From: Anodontia alba
Lineage: Eukaryota; Mollusca; Bivalvia; Lucinida; Lucinidae
Assembly: GCA_964016985.1 (NCBI GenBank)
Contig: OZ024824.1
Location: 43,755,168 to 43,819,167 of the forward strand
DNA: 64,000 bases
Reading direction: 5' to 3'
A program made the position numbers and the translations under genes. This document shows positions 31,644-42,648 of this stretch, piece by piece. The notes beneath the pieces were generated by a model. It saw only the letters and a list, made by a program, of their open reading frames with translations. It did no database searches and had not been told where the DNA came from. Positions within the stretch are counted from its first letter, which is position 1; each line of letters opens with the position of its first letter.

Positions 31644-31668
31644 ACTTTAGGGTAAATGGATACAATTT

Positions 31669-31670
<2 letters not shown>

Positions 31671-31704
<34 letters not shown>

Positions 31705-32280
31705 ATATGCAAACTTTTTTTCAAAGTAATGTTACTCCAGCAGAAATGAAATAGATTTTTCAGGGGATTATAAGTAATAGTATATAGCAATAATTTTATT
31801 TTTTTTTTTTTTTTTTTTTTTTTTACTAAAAAGATGTTTTTTTTTTTGTTTTTTTTTGTTTGTTTGTTTGTTTTTTTTATCCAAACCCTAAAATATATAT
31901 ATGTATTTGCGCTATATCATAAGAAAATCATTCTCATGACATATTAGTATAAAGACCTGTATCAGTCTGCATGTCCACATAGCCTGATCAGGACCTATGT
32001 TATCCCTTATAGAGGCACTGAAAGCAAAGGATGGTCTTATACTTCGCTGACCATAAAAAGACTGATATTAGTTTAAATGTCTTTTTATTTCATTTATAGT
32101 CAGCAGGCTAAAATTTAAATTTTCAACTTTGCTACCCTCTATTGTGATTGCGCAACGTTATGCTCCACCCTTTTTTATTTGGGATTTATAGAAATGTTTC
32201 TTAAATTATTTCCAAGATTTTAAACGAAGCCGTTAAAGTGCTTCCTTTTGTTCAGAATTCAGGTTCCCTGCGGCTCTCAA
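31671..32280. repeat. Intron 4 microsatellites and unassigned sequence
   Basis: (GA)n at 31671-31700, T tracts at 31799-31824 and 31838-31880. The remainder (31880-32280) is AT-rich without recognisable features. Confidence 0.75.
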
Positions 32281-32329
32281 CTTTATGTAGCAAAACGGAG
32301 AACCAGTGTGGGGAAGGTCTCGTAATGGT

Positions 32330-32535
32330 ATACCCTCAACATTACTTTTTCGGTCTCATTTTCCATTCTCTGGGCTAATTCAGCAGATGACAAACTGATG
32401 ATAGTTTGATAACTTTTCCTAGAAAATAGGCTTTGCCATTTCATGCAGATAAGGAGACAATTTCCATAAAATGTCAAAGCCTATTTTCTTGGGGGAAATT
32501 ATTCAAAAAATGTCACCTGCTAAATTTTTAAACAG
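32330..32535. mobile_element. Hairpin MITE, 'CGTCTGCT / CATTTCATGCA' family
   Basis: Arms 'cctagaaaataggctttgcc' and 'gtcaaagcctattttcttgg', outer words 'cagcagatgacaaactg' and 'atgtcacctgct'. It lies within intron 4, ending about 70 bp before exon 5. Confidence 0.65.
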
Positions 32536-32602
32536 CATGAAGAGCTTTAAATGACTGGTTATTTGATCCATATATAAAAGTGTTTTCTTCTCTTTGTCGC
32601 AG

Positions 32603-33096
32603 GAAGAACCTTATATGACCTTATAGAGGATTGTCACGCGGAGGCGTTAGTTCTGTTTACAAGTCATTGGCTACAGTTGTGTTACAAGCTGGCGGTCAAC
32701 CTGGAGCGGATGCACAACAAGGGTATACTACATAATGACATCAAAGCAGACAATACCCTTGTTGATGTAAGGCCCAATGATGTCCGTATCTACTACATTG
32801 ACTTCGGCCAGGCAAGCTTTCGATCTGGCTCGACTTGGCTTCCACCAGATGAATGTGATGGCTCGGAGGACTTGGACGACTATATTGCCCCAGAGGTACG
32901 TAGTGGGTATCACTCATCGCCAAAGAGCGATATCTATTCTCTAGGGGTGATATTTGGTGACATTGCCGATGAATTCTGCGAATGTTTAGGACCCCTGGCA
33001 GACGAGATGTGTTATGAAAGTGCCAGAAAGCGTCTGACTCTAGAAGAAGTATCGGAACAAATTGAAGAACTGATCATGGAGGACGAATGTAACTAA
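32603..33096 (+). CDS. Kinase gene, terminal exon 5: kinase C-lobe
   Basis: Acceptor CTTTGTCGCAG at 32602; stop TAA at 33094-33096. Joining phase 1 from exon 4 gives SKG-RTLYDLIEDCHAEA, then LVLFTSHWLQLCYKLAVNLE (helices D/E), LHNDIKADNTLV (catalytic loop with Asp, Lys and Asn; the usual HRD Arg is Asn), YYIDFGQASF (DFG), DDYIAPEVRSGYHSS (APE), KSDIYSLGVIFGDI (helix F with the structural Asp) and a short acidic C-terminus (EELIMEDECN). The set K-E-D-N-D is complete, so the fold would be catalytically competent if made in full. The lineage looks like an animal-specific, rapidly diverging kinase group. I cannot name it or its substrate, and Ser/Thr or Tyr specificity is not certain (HNDIKADN favours Ser/Thr). 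Confidence 0.87.
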
Positions 33097-34084
33097 ACCC
33101 GATTCAGTGATTCCTCACGCTGTTTTTTTTTTTTTTTTTTTTTTTTTTTCTCTCTATTTGCCTCAAATACAGACATAATTTCACTTTTGTTCAGTAATAA
33201 CAGTCATTCTAAAAGAAGGCTGTGAATGCTTATTTTACGGGTTTGTGTTCGGAAATTTTCTATAATACTCTATTCATATTTGGAGAAATTTGATAAAAAA
33301 AAAACAAAACATCACGCCCTGTAAACGATCAAATTGTGCTCCAGTGTGAACCTTTGACCAGGTTCGGGTAGAGTTTGGCTTGTAAACTTGTGGCGGCGTA
33401 CAATTTGACTACATTGAGCGATTATGAAAATTCGAAATGTGTGCAGTGCATATGTATGTTGAGCCATGAAACTATATTAGCAAGCAAAAAATGCAACTGA
33501 GAAATGAAGATTGGGTGCGCTTTGTAAACATTGTGGATTTTAAAGCAAATGTACAAAATGACCTCGGCTGGCAATTCTCTTCTAAACATATTTTGCGGAT
33601 ACTTATTAGAAGCGCGTCGCCCTAACAACATATGAAAAAAAAAACATTATTTTGATATCCCTCTTATCTACAGCTATGTAAGACATACATTTTCACCCTA
33701 TAATATGGTAAATGAGTGATATGTAGAATATTAAGCACAGTAAGACGGATTTATGCAATAAAATGGTTGCTAGAAGTAACAAGCAAATTGAAAACATGGT
33801 TTAAAACCTGAACAATTGTGAATCTCCCTTATAATATAGACCCCGAATACCCCTGTTTTCACTATATATTATGGGGAAACATGTGGGCACACATTACATA
33901 GATTGTTAACGTAATGAGATATTTAACAAAACATTTTAGCAAAGGAACTGAAGGTTAAAATATATAGAAAATATGACTGTATATTCCTAATGCTCGAAAT
34001 ATTGTATTACCATTTATACAAGGTTAAGCCATGTCACGCAATCCGTTACTTAAGGGGAATTAATACACTTTCAGTGGAAGAAAC
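33097..34084. other. 3' flank of the kinase gene
   Basis: T tract at 33123-33149. First AATAAA at 33757-33762 in 'gcaataaaatgg', a possible polyadenylation signal about 660 bp past the stop. Around 33590-33660 the words 'acttattagaagcgc' and 'tatccctcttatct' recall the element near 53360-53450. No other gene. Confidence 0.4.
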
Positions 34085-34315
34085 TTTGTCAATATGGTTT
34101 TACCTCCCTTCTGATAAAGAGTCTACTCTAAAAGAAAAGCATTTTCTCCCTTCCCAGTCAGCATTCTACGTAAATCTATATCGGGCCGTCATCGGCCCGT
34201 CAGGGTAGCTGACGGGCCGATGACGGCCTGATGTAGATTTACGTAGAATGCTAGCTGGGTTTGGGAGCGAATTCTTTCCTTTTAGAGGTACACTCTTTCA
34301 GAAGGGATATAGTAT
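34085..34315. mobile_element. Hairpin MITE interrupted at its centre by a second palindromic MITE
   Basis: The outer arms 'cccttctgataaagagtcta...gcattttctccc' and 'gggagcgaattctttcc...cactctttcagaaggg' belong to the AAAGAATTTGCTCC family. The inner part, 34153-34259, is a separate palindrome. Confidence 0.8.
34153..34259. mobile_element. 107-bp palindromic MITE (CCCAGTCAGCATTCTACGTA)
   Basis: The arms start CCCAGTCAGCATTCTACGTA and end inverted TACGTAGAATGCTAGCTGGG. The core 'cgggccgtcatcggcccgtc' pairs with 'gacgggccgatgacggcc'. It nests in the loop of the outer hairpin. Confidence 0.9.
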
Positions 34316-35349
34316 GCAGGAAAGTAAATACAAAGTCACAAAATTGTTTTCCTGGTAAAAGATGAACGAAAAGCTACGAAGTGTAGTCAACCCTCTTAAC
34401 GCATATAGGTTTTTCAAAATTACTGGGAAAACCTGTGTTTAGATATGTATCCACCAATACTAAGGGTACATTTAAAAACAATCAGCGAAGGACTTACCTA
34501 ATGATGCTTATGTGTTTTTTTTTTTTGTTTTTTTTTGTTGTTGGTTTTTTTGTTGTTTTTTTTTTGTTTTGTTTTTTGTTTTTTGGGGTTTTTTTTTTTT
34601 TTCTGATTTTCTTTTTAAAAGCATATGTTGTGGGTACTCATGTCATCAAGTCGATACAATTCAAATGGGTACCCACAACATATGCATTTATAAAGAAGTA
34701 AACAAAAAAGTACACTAGCTGTAATCTGAAGACTACGGAATTGGCTGACTGTGCACTTATAGTGGTATGTGCGGCAATAAGGTCGAATAGGGTATTTTGT
34801 ATCTTTTGTTAAATGAAAAAAAAATATGTCATTGAAGATAAACGGCATCCTACGATACGTCTAGAAGTCCAATGAATTTGTAGTCATTTTTATCGTAATC
34901 GTCTGCCACAGAGGTACTCGGTTTAGTAATGCGCGCATGAGCAATATGGGTTGTATACGAAGCTGGACTTGAAATTGGTATAACACAACCATATCGTATG
35001 GCTTCTTTAGTCCTGAACATCGTGAATTAAACGCTGAAGACTGTACATACTTTTGTATTGTCTGCATCGTTTTGTTATTCCATAGGTATGTCGCGCATTT
35101 ATTGTCTACTACCTTCTATAAAGTAGTCCTTGTGCTTTTGAATATTACTTTGACAGCTTGATTTATTCGTAACGTCATGTATCAATATGTATAGTTACAT
35201 TATCTAACTTAGTTCAGCCAAACCATCCCAGTATATTATCTGTTGCTATGTGAAACTGGTCGAATTACTAAATATTTGATTTGCAAATTGAATGAAATAA
35301 GTGACACCAGACTCGACAGAATGTACTAGACAGACGCTATATGTACATA
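34316..35349. other. Unassigned stretch with T/G tract and a partial MITE
   Basis: 34515-34603 is T-rich with G spacers. 34615-34796 is the right half of the TA-flanked MITE described at 53817-54169 (hairpin 'catatgttgtgggtactc' plus end 'aataaggtcgaatagggtat'). The rest, 34800-35349, shows no gene. Confidence 0.55.
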
Positions 35350-36628
35350 CGAGGGTGAGTCAATAAGTAACCAGCCTTTCCCATTTCCGATAGACCGAGA
35401 CGGTCACGATTTTCATGCTTTGTTTCAATATATGTTTTATACATGGGTACAAAATTGCACACGTATCGAGTCATTCTTTAATAAGATATTGAATGTCAAA
35501 CATGGCTAGTGATGCAAAGGCATGCTTTTCATCTAAAGTTGAGTACCATGCTGTAATTCGGTACTTGTACATGTATTAAAAGATAAAACAGGCAAGGAAA
35601 TACACGGCGAGTTAGCCGATGTTTATGGGTCTTCTGTACCATCTTATGCTTAAGTTAAATTCTGGGTAGGGGAATTCAAACGCGGTAGAACGTCTTTAGA
35701 AGATGAAGCCAGGTCTGGACGCCCATTGGATGCTACCGACGAAGAAATGTGTAAGAAAGTTCGGGATCTGGTCTACTCTGATAGGCAAATTCAGGTGGAA
35801 GAAATAGCGCAGGCATTAGGCATTTCACATGGTAGCGTTCCAACAATCTTACATGATCGTTTAGGTATGCGCAAGCTAACAGTCCGTTGGGTCCCCAAAT
35901 CCCTTAGCGATGAGCAAATGGCAACCAGAGCATCAGTATGCAGCGCCTTGTTGAAGCGTTTTAGGTCAAAAGATGATTTTCTTTTGCGTCTGGTGATTGT
36001 AGATGAGACTTGGGTTCATTATAATGAGTCAGAGAATAAAGCTCAGTCGTCAGTGGGTAGGTCCTGGGTCCCCAAGGCCAAAGAAGTTCAAGACGCAACC
36101 ATCTGCTGGCAAGGTGATGGCCACAGTATTTTGGGACGCAAAAGGCGTTATTATGTTGGACTTTTTACCCAAGAGAAGTACAATAACTGGAGTGTACTAT
36201 GCAAACTTGTTAGACCAGCTGAGAACCGCCATCCGTGAAAAACGCCGAGGTAAACTCTCTAAAGGTGTTTTGCTGCAACAGGACAACGCGAGAGTCCACA
36301 CTTGCAAAGTTGCAATGGATGCTGAAGAGCGAAACGGGTATGAATTAATACCACCTCCTGCCTGTTCGCCTGACCTAGCTCCTAGCGACTTCTTCCTATT
36401 CCCAAACTTGAAAAAGGACATCCGTGGACTTCATTTCCGGTCTGATGAAGAAGTCGTGACGGCAGTTGAGGAGTGGGTCAATGGAAAGGACCCTGACTTT
36501 TTCAGTTCTGGGCTGATGGCACTTGAACACCGTTGGTCTAAGTGCATCACACTAGAGGGCAATTACATCGAAAAAGGTGGATCTCAACCGGAAATAAGTC
36601 AGGCTGGTTACTTATTGACTCACCCTCG
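35350..36628 (+). mobile_element. mariner element (DD34D), complete ends
   Basis: Perfect 28-bp TIRs begin CGAGGGTGAGTCAATAAGTA at 35350 and read inverted to 36628. TA duplications lie at 35348-35349 and 36629-36630. Length 1279 bp, usual for mariner. It contains one decayed transposase gene. Confidence 0.95.
35502..36600 (+). pseudogene. mariner transposase, multiply disrupted
   Basis: Translation shows typical mariner blocks in order. The N-terminus MASDAKACFSSKVEYHAVIR is followed by a 1-base shift near 35574. The HTH region KTGKEIHGELADVYGSSVPS ends at a TAA near 35650, then comes KFWVGEFKRGRTSLEDEARS-GRP. The second HTH is VEEIAQALGISHGSVPTIL. Catalytic signatures are VDETWVHYN (first Asp), LLQQDNARVHTC (second) and CSPDLAPSDFFLFP (third Asp, 34 residues after the second). 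The usual YSPDLAP has Cys for Tyr. A further 1-base shift lies near 36050. No stop occurs before the right TIR, so the last frame reads through it. About 345 residues would be normal. Inactive copy; mariner acts in the nucleus by cut-and-paste at TA. Confidence 0.92.
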
Positions 36629-37754
36629 TATTATGAAGCTGTGTAACCGTGTAATATGGTGCATAAAGTCGAAACTTTCCACATACGCAATAATTGTGAC
36701 TATGTTTTAAAGTAGATGGTTTATATTTGGGTGAGAATAATTTGAGAACTAGACTAGTCTGTTTTAAGTGGTATATTTACACTCAATAGAGCAATGTCTT
36801 TTAATAAAGGAGGTCCATAATACAAGTTCTGCCGACTGTGTATAATCAATGTATCTCTAAAAACTGCAATAAGCTTCTTGAGATTGTAAAGTCATTTAAG
36901 GGGACCGGATACATGTTTAAGGATAAAAAAACTGCCAAAAGTGGTTTGTCTCCCTTCTGAAAATGGGTCTAATCTAAAGATAAGAACTTTCCTTTTAGAG
37001 CGGACCTCTCTTTGGAAGGGCTTTGGCGTGCTGGAATAGCAGAGGAAGTCACAAAATCTATCTCTTTTCTAAAAAAAAAAAAAAAAGACAGAAAATCTTT
37101 AAGTTGTATCATGTTCCCTTAAAATTTGTTCAAGGTATGATAAAAGACCATCTTAGATGCTTGAATTTTGATTCTGGTGATTGTGGAATTACAACTGAGC
37201 ACATGCACAAGGTACTGAAACAGGACCACTAGAGTTTGGTTTAAACATATTTTATTTCACAAAGTATACATGGGTACAAATATAATGTTATGAAAATACA
37301 TATTAAAGGATCAGAACGAAAGCAATATTACTTATTTAGTTCTTCTCCTTAATAATAACAACTGTGAAAAGAAGGCGAAGATATGTACAAGTGATACTTT
37401 GAATTACTGTGTATATGCATTCAAACAAACAATATAAACTACGATCTCATTCAATTAAAAAAAAACTTAGGTGTATCATTAGAAAGAGTAAGAAAAGCAA
37501 CAATTATAGAGAAACGTAGGTAAAACAGAAAACTTGGGTATGTATGTACATCAGTATTGTGTATTTAGTTGTTTATTTAAAAAATTGCAGTGGATTATTA
37601 ATTATGATAGAGGTTATATATTAGGTGTAAAATAGTGAAAACGACTTGTTGACTTTGAGTACATGAGTTTGGTTATTCAGAGAGAGTGTGAGAGAGAGAA
37701 CTAGACAACTAGTTTGCTTTGTTTGGTCGGACAATAACATTTTTATGATTTTTT
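36629..37754. other. Unassigned stretch with a hairpin MITE at 36945-37022
   Basis: 36945-37022 is a degraded AAAGAATTTGCTCC-family hairpin ('cccttctgaaaatgggtcta' / 'agcggacctctctttgg'). An A-run lies at 37070-37085. No gene was recognised. A 28-base GA-containing stretch near 37680-37700 is too short to classify. Confidence 0.5.
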
Positions 37755-39270
37755 ATGCCCCCGTCACGCAGTGGTGCGGGGCGTATAGTTTTACCATCAG
37801 TAATGCGTGCGTCCGTCCGTGTGTTCGTGTGTCCGTCCGTTACATTTTACAGTACTGGTCGTGTCTCGCAACTCCTCCTACAGTTTTCAAGATAATGGTT
37901 TGGAACTTGCACCATAGTAAGCATAAAGACAGGGCATCTGCAAAAAGGTCACAGAACTGTGATCAGAGTATTAGTGATAGAGTTGTGTACCCTAGATTTA
38001 CTTAGAAATTTTGCCTTATACACATGGCATAGTACGGTCCGTGTCTCCGTGACATCTCCTACAGTTTTTAAGATAATGATTTGAAACTTGCAGTATAGTA
38101 AGAATATAGGCTGGGCATGTGCATAAAGGTCACAGAACTCTGACCAAATATTTAATGCTAGAGTTACTTGCCCTGGATTTACGTAGAATTTTTGCATTAT
38201 ACATATGGCATATCAGGGTTCGTGTCTCTGCAACTTCTCCCACAGTTTTCAAGGTAATGATTTAAACCTTCCAGTAAAGTAAGAATATAGGCTGGGCATG
38301 TGCATAAAGGTCACAGAACTCTGATCAAATAGCTATTGCTAGAGTAACTTTCCCTGGATTTACGTAGAAATTCTGCCTTATACATATGACATAGTATGGT
38401 TCATGCCTCCACAACTTCTACAGTTTTCAAGATAATGAATTGAAACTTTCAGCAAAGTAAGGGTAGGCATGTGCATAAAGGTCACAGAACTCTTATTGAT
38501 TTTTTATTGCTAGAGTTACATACCCTAGATTTACTTAGAAATTTTGCTTTATACACATGGTATAGTAGTGTTTGCGTCTCCGCAACGTCTCCTACAGTTA
38601 TCAAGATAATGATTTGAAACTTTCAGAAAGTAAGAATATAGGCTGGGCATGTGCATAAAGGTCACGGAACTCTGATTGAATTATCATTGCTAGAGTTACA
38701 TACCCTGGATTTACTTAGAAATTTTGTCTTTGCACATGGTATAGGAGGGCTTGTGTCTTTGCAAGTTTTACAGTTTTCAAGATAACGATTAGAAACTTGC
38801 AGTAAAGTAAGAATATTGGCAGGGCATGTAGATAAAGGTCACAGAACTTTGATCAATTTTATTGCTAGAATTACATACCCTTCATTTATTTAGAAACTTG
38901 CCATATTCACATTGCATAGCGGAGTTCGTATCTCTGCAACTTCTACAATTTTAATGATTGTGGTTTGAAACTTCACTATAGCAAAGTGTCAGCTCACCAT
39001 ATGCATGATTCAGGGGTGAGAATTTTCAGCGGACTAGCTTAATTCAGCGGTTTTGATGATTGTTTAGAAAAATAAAAAGTTCTGATCATGACACAAGCTT
39101 TTGAAATATGGTATTTGTGTGTTGTGGGTGGTGGGCAGGGTAGATGGTGTGGACATTTTTCAGCGGTTTTGTTGAATTATCATTCCCACCCCTGATAAAG
39201 GTCAGAGAACTCTGATCAAACTATTATTGCAAGAATTACTTACATGCCTTTGATATGTTTTAATATTTTG
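37755..39270 (+). mobile_element. Tandem-core dispersed element (about 178-bp units)
   Basis: Head ATGCCCCCGTCACGCAGTGG, then GTCCGTCCG words (37810-37840). About seven units follow, with 'acagttttcaagataatg', 'tgggcatgtgcataaaggtc', 'acagaactctgatcaaat', 'tgctagagttac' and 'tggatttacttagaaa'. Near 39000-39195 one unit is split by a MITE-like insert. No coding frame. Confidence 0.75.
39012..39195. mobile_element. Small MITE inside the 178-bp array
   Basis: Ends CAGGGGTGAGAATTTTCAGC and, inverted, CAGGGGTGGGAATGATAA, with 'cagcggttttg' repeated internally. It splits a repeat unit between 'gcat' and 'aaaggtcagagaactc'. The target duplication is not clear. The CAGGGGTG end resembles hAT ends. 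Confidence 0.6.
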
Positions 39271-40411
39271 CCTTATAACGATGCCAGAGCAGAGTTCATG
39301 TCTGCAACCCCTTCAAGGTCATTTTCCGGAACTTGAACCATGGCAAGCATACACTTTGAGCATGTGCATGTAGCCTACATGGCTCTGAAAATAGTCAAAT
39401 GATAAATCGACAAAGCCAGACTGGCAGTAGTGGGGACATTCATCCCCTTTAAAGATCTAGTAAAACTTGTAATAAGGTGGCTCCGTTGCAAGACATTACA
39501 TTTGTCATATATCTAGATGTGCACTTTTGTTTGCTGTTCAACATATTATTTCAATCAATTGCAGAATCGATATGTAAGGATAGTAAAGTCTAGCTTCAAC
39601 CGTCATGAGATAAACCAAACTTTTACAGGATTGATGACCTATCCATAACAACTATGTCTATCCTGTAGGAACATATGCTGCTTCAGCTTAGTAAAGGTCA
39701 GGTTGTAGACAATAAATGCACGTGTTAAGTTAAAGTAATATTTCATGAAGCACAAGAATTCACACTTCGGTAAAAAAGGAAAATATTTTAGTTTTCAGTT
39801 ATTATTATCTTGATTGTGAAATAGTGCAAACTTAGATATTTTCTAAAGTCTACTATAAACAGTAGTTATTGTTTACGACAAGATCAAAAGTTAGGTATAG
39901 CATGTGGTCATACATACCGAGCACGGATTGAAAGTTCAAAGATCGACAAAAAAGGATTATGTTTATAGATTAAACACTAACTTCCGAATGCCGAACACGG
40001 GAGTCCAGGACGTCAAGTCCTATCGTAGGATGCATTATAATATGTACTTGAGCTGTTGATATAAGTTACCCAGAACGGGTGTACTTTGACAGGGTTCAAT
40101 TGTATTGTTATGTAGAAATATTGCTGTCTTGTTTTAAGGCTACATTTTGCACGTCGATATTCATTTTCTTAAACATTTATTGACATGTTCAGCACATTTG
40201 TCATTATCGTATTTATTCTGTTTTAGGACAGACATGCCTGAGCAAACAGTGTCGATCCGGACCAGACGCCACAGAAGCCGGCGTCTGATTAGGGTCTTTA
40301 TTAAGGAATTCAGATGTCCGAATATTTAGAGGAAGTACGATAGCTTGAAGATAAATAAATAGCACACCATTATTTCCGTGTTCATATTTCGCTACCAACG
40401 AATACATATCT
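39271..40411. other. Unassigned stretch
   Basis: Only the dispersed GTGTAGACCC-type hairpin near 40230-40300 ('tgagcaaacagtgtcgatcc' / 'gcgtctgattagggtc') is recognisable. No gene. Confidence 0.45.
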
Positions 40412-40650
40412 AAGCCCAGTTGTTCAAAGCATCGTTAGCTTAATGAGCTCGTTAATGACAAACGCGTTAGCTAAGGTATTTTCAAAATACATTGATATTT
40501 TTGCTGCAAAAATGTGAGTAGCTTTTGCAATGCAAAAGCTACTCACATTTTTTCCACAAAAAATATCAATGTATTTGCTATATTTCAAGATAGAAATTTT
40601 AATGTCACGTTATATAACAACTTCGTTAGGTTTTTAACGACTGGGCCCTG
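40412..40650. mobile_element. MITE with GCCCAGT ends and a 45-bp-arm central palindrome
   Basis: Outer ends 'gcccagttgttcaaagc...cgttagc' and inverted 'gttaggtttttaacgactgggc'. The central palindrome, 40484-40582, pairs 'aaatacattgatatttttgc' and 'aaaaatgtgagtagcttttg' with their partners around TGCAATGCA. Confidence 0.85.
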
Positions 40651-40904
40651 GTAGTAATGGCAACTGAAATTTTCTCAGAAAGCATATAACCGAGCCTAAT
40701 TTACCTTAGACAAACATTACAAATATATCTTTAAAATATACACGTAAAACAGTGTAAATGTTTGTTTAACTTTACCATATTTGAATTCTCTTTCATCGGT
40801 TGTCAGCCAGTTCCGTGGAGAGTCTGTTGTTTAAGTTACATAAGTTGTCAGTAGACAATTGTTTTGAAGAAATATTCTGAAAGCATGCTGTTAATCTTTA
40901 CCAT

Positions 40905-41060
40905 TTCCTGGGCTTTAGCAGCTGACACATCGATGATATTTTTTTCCCAGCTAATAGGCTTTGCCACCTCATGCAAATTATCTAGATAATATACATGAAC
41001 TGACCAATCTTATTTTCTGGGATAACAAAAATGTCGTCTGCTGAAAGTTTTACCCAGCTT
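40905..41060. mobile_element. Hairpin MITE, 'CGTCTGCT / CATTTCATGCA' family
   Basis: 'agcagctgacacatcgatga', arms 'cccagctaataggctttgcc' and 'ccaatcttattttctggga', closing 'atgtcgtctgctgaaag'. Confidence 0.6.
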
Positions 41061-41281
41061 GCTTAACATTATTAACGAAAGAGTAATTTTGTTTGTATAC
41101 ACGTCCAATGTATTAGGCAATATATTCCTATAAGAATAACTAGAGATTCTCGATACGTTATTTTTCGGAATGTGCGTCAGGCTTTACAGGGAATTTTAAA
41201 GTCATTACCAGCTGCTTGGTATATTTTCCGCCATTTTTATATAAAAAAAAGACAACGTTTGTGACTTCCTGTTCGTTTTTC

Positions 41282-41358
41282 TCTACACTAAGGGTCTACT
41301 CTGAATAAAAAGAATTTGCTGTCTTGGAAAGTAAATTATTTCCTTTTAAACAGACCTC
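41282..41358. mobile_element. Hairpin MITE, 'AAAGAATTTGCTCC' family, degraded
   Basis: 'gggtctactctgaataaaaa' and 'ttccttttaaacagacct' are the two arms. A (TAAA)n-like tract follows at 41383-41405. Confidence 0.5.
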
Positions 41359-41482
41359 TTTACGAACAAACAATATACAAACAAAAATAAATAAATAAAT
41401 AAATAAATTTTGACAGTGTTGATTTCCCTGAAAGTGCTTTTTCATTTTTATTTTAGCACATTTTCTGATGTACCAAATAAGG

Positions 41483-41895
41483 CTGGCTAATAAGAGCTGA
41501 AAAGATAATCGATTGTCAGTCCTGTCATTGTCATCGATTACTCGATTAGTAATCACTGAAGATTTGGTCATAATTTTACCTATCTGTCTGAGCATGACTC
41601 TTACCAAATGTTATACTTTACTGTATGTATTTGGTCAGAAAACGCGGCGTCTCATTAGGGTCTACACTGGCTGCCACTCATCCAGCTATTTTTAGACAAA
41701 ACGCGGTGGTAAATTGTACTTGTTCAAATCTTACATAAAGTATGTTAAGGAGTTGAGGTGTCTGAATACTAAGGGTAAATACGGTAAAGTAACAGACTCA
41801 GAATTCAAATGATCGATTATTAGCAAATCTGTAACGATTTTTTGTGGACTTTATCGATCAATTAATCGATAATCCGATTAATTGTGGCAGGCTTA
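41483..41895 (+). mobile_element. Dispersed repeat with CGATTA-type inverted ends (reference copy)
   Basis: Left 'ggctggctaataagagctga...aatcgattgtcag'; right inverted 'gataatccgattaattgtgg...caggct'. Inside are the GTGTAGACCC-type hairpin half (41640-41690) and one copy of the 60-bp satellite unit (41745-41805). It matches 8703-9773 without the insertions found there. Confidence 0.75.
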
Positions 41896-41984
41896 GTAAC
41901 AAAATATTCAAAAAGTGTATTGTACGCTCAATGTACGTGTGAAAGAAGTGGAATGGATACGCCTCAGTTATTAAAACTGTTTAG

Positions 41985-42060
41985 CCTCTTTTGAAAAAGG
42001 GGTCTACTCACGGGAGCAAATTCTTTACTTTTAGAGTTGATCCCTTCTCGGAAGTGACTA
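41985..42060. mobile_element. Hairpin MITE, 'AAAGAATTTGCTCC' family
   Basis: 'ttgaaaaaggggtctactc' with 'gagcaaattctttactttta' and the inverted 'gatcccttctcggaag'. Confidence 0.55.
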
Positions 42061-42329
42061 GTAGAAAGGGAAGGCAAACAGCAAGTATCCCTTGTCAAAA
42101 TGGCTGAAAATGAACTGTATTTAGCTCCTTTAAAACGTGTTTTTAAACTTTTTTGCTAATATTTCACCATATTATCAACAGTCGACATTTTCGCAGCGTA
42201 CAGAGGCAGCTGTCAGGTGAATAGAAAAAGTGAACACTTGGAGCATACCGCCTGTATTGGAAATTATAATGTACCAGAATCTTTTGAAAATAAGTATGGT
42301 ATTTTGTTTATGTTTTAAAGGTTGTTACC

Positions 42330-42648
42330 CGAGCTACTGAAATTCCCGTGGATTTCACGGTAAATATGGCAACTGGCGCCTTTACCGTAATTTTTTACAG
42401 GGGCCCGTAGAACTTTCGCAGGAATTTCCCCTTGTATGATAGGGGTAAGGATGTGTAAGCTTAAGATATGGTGCGTTAGCTCAGATCCGTACTATGTCCT
42501 ATGCGTTACCTACATTGCCCTACACTGTCCTACCATGCATAACTATTACAGTAAATAATCTACTGGCGCCCGTAAAATTTACGGTACATGTACTGGCAGC
42601 AAGTGGCCAGTATTTACCGTAAAATCTACGGGATCATTTTACACTGCA
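42330..42648. mobile_element. MITE with inverted CCCGT..TTTACGGTAAATA ends
   Basis: The left 'cccgtggatttcacggtaaa...ggcaactggcgcc' pairs with the right 'ggccagtatttaccgtaaaa...ctacggga'. Internal words 'gtcctatgcgttaccta', 'tgccctacactgtccta' are short direct repeats. No coding. Confidence 0.6.
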
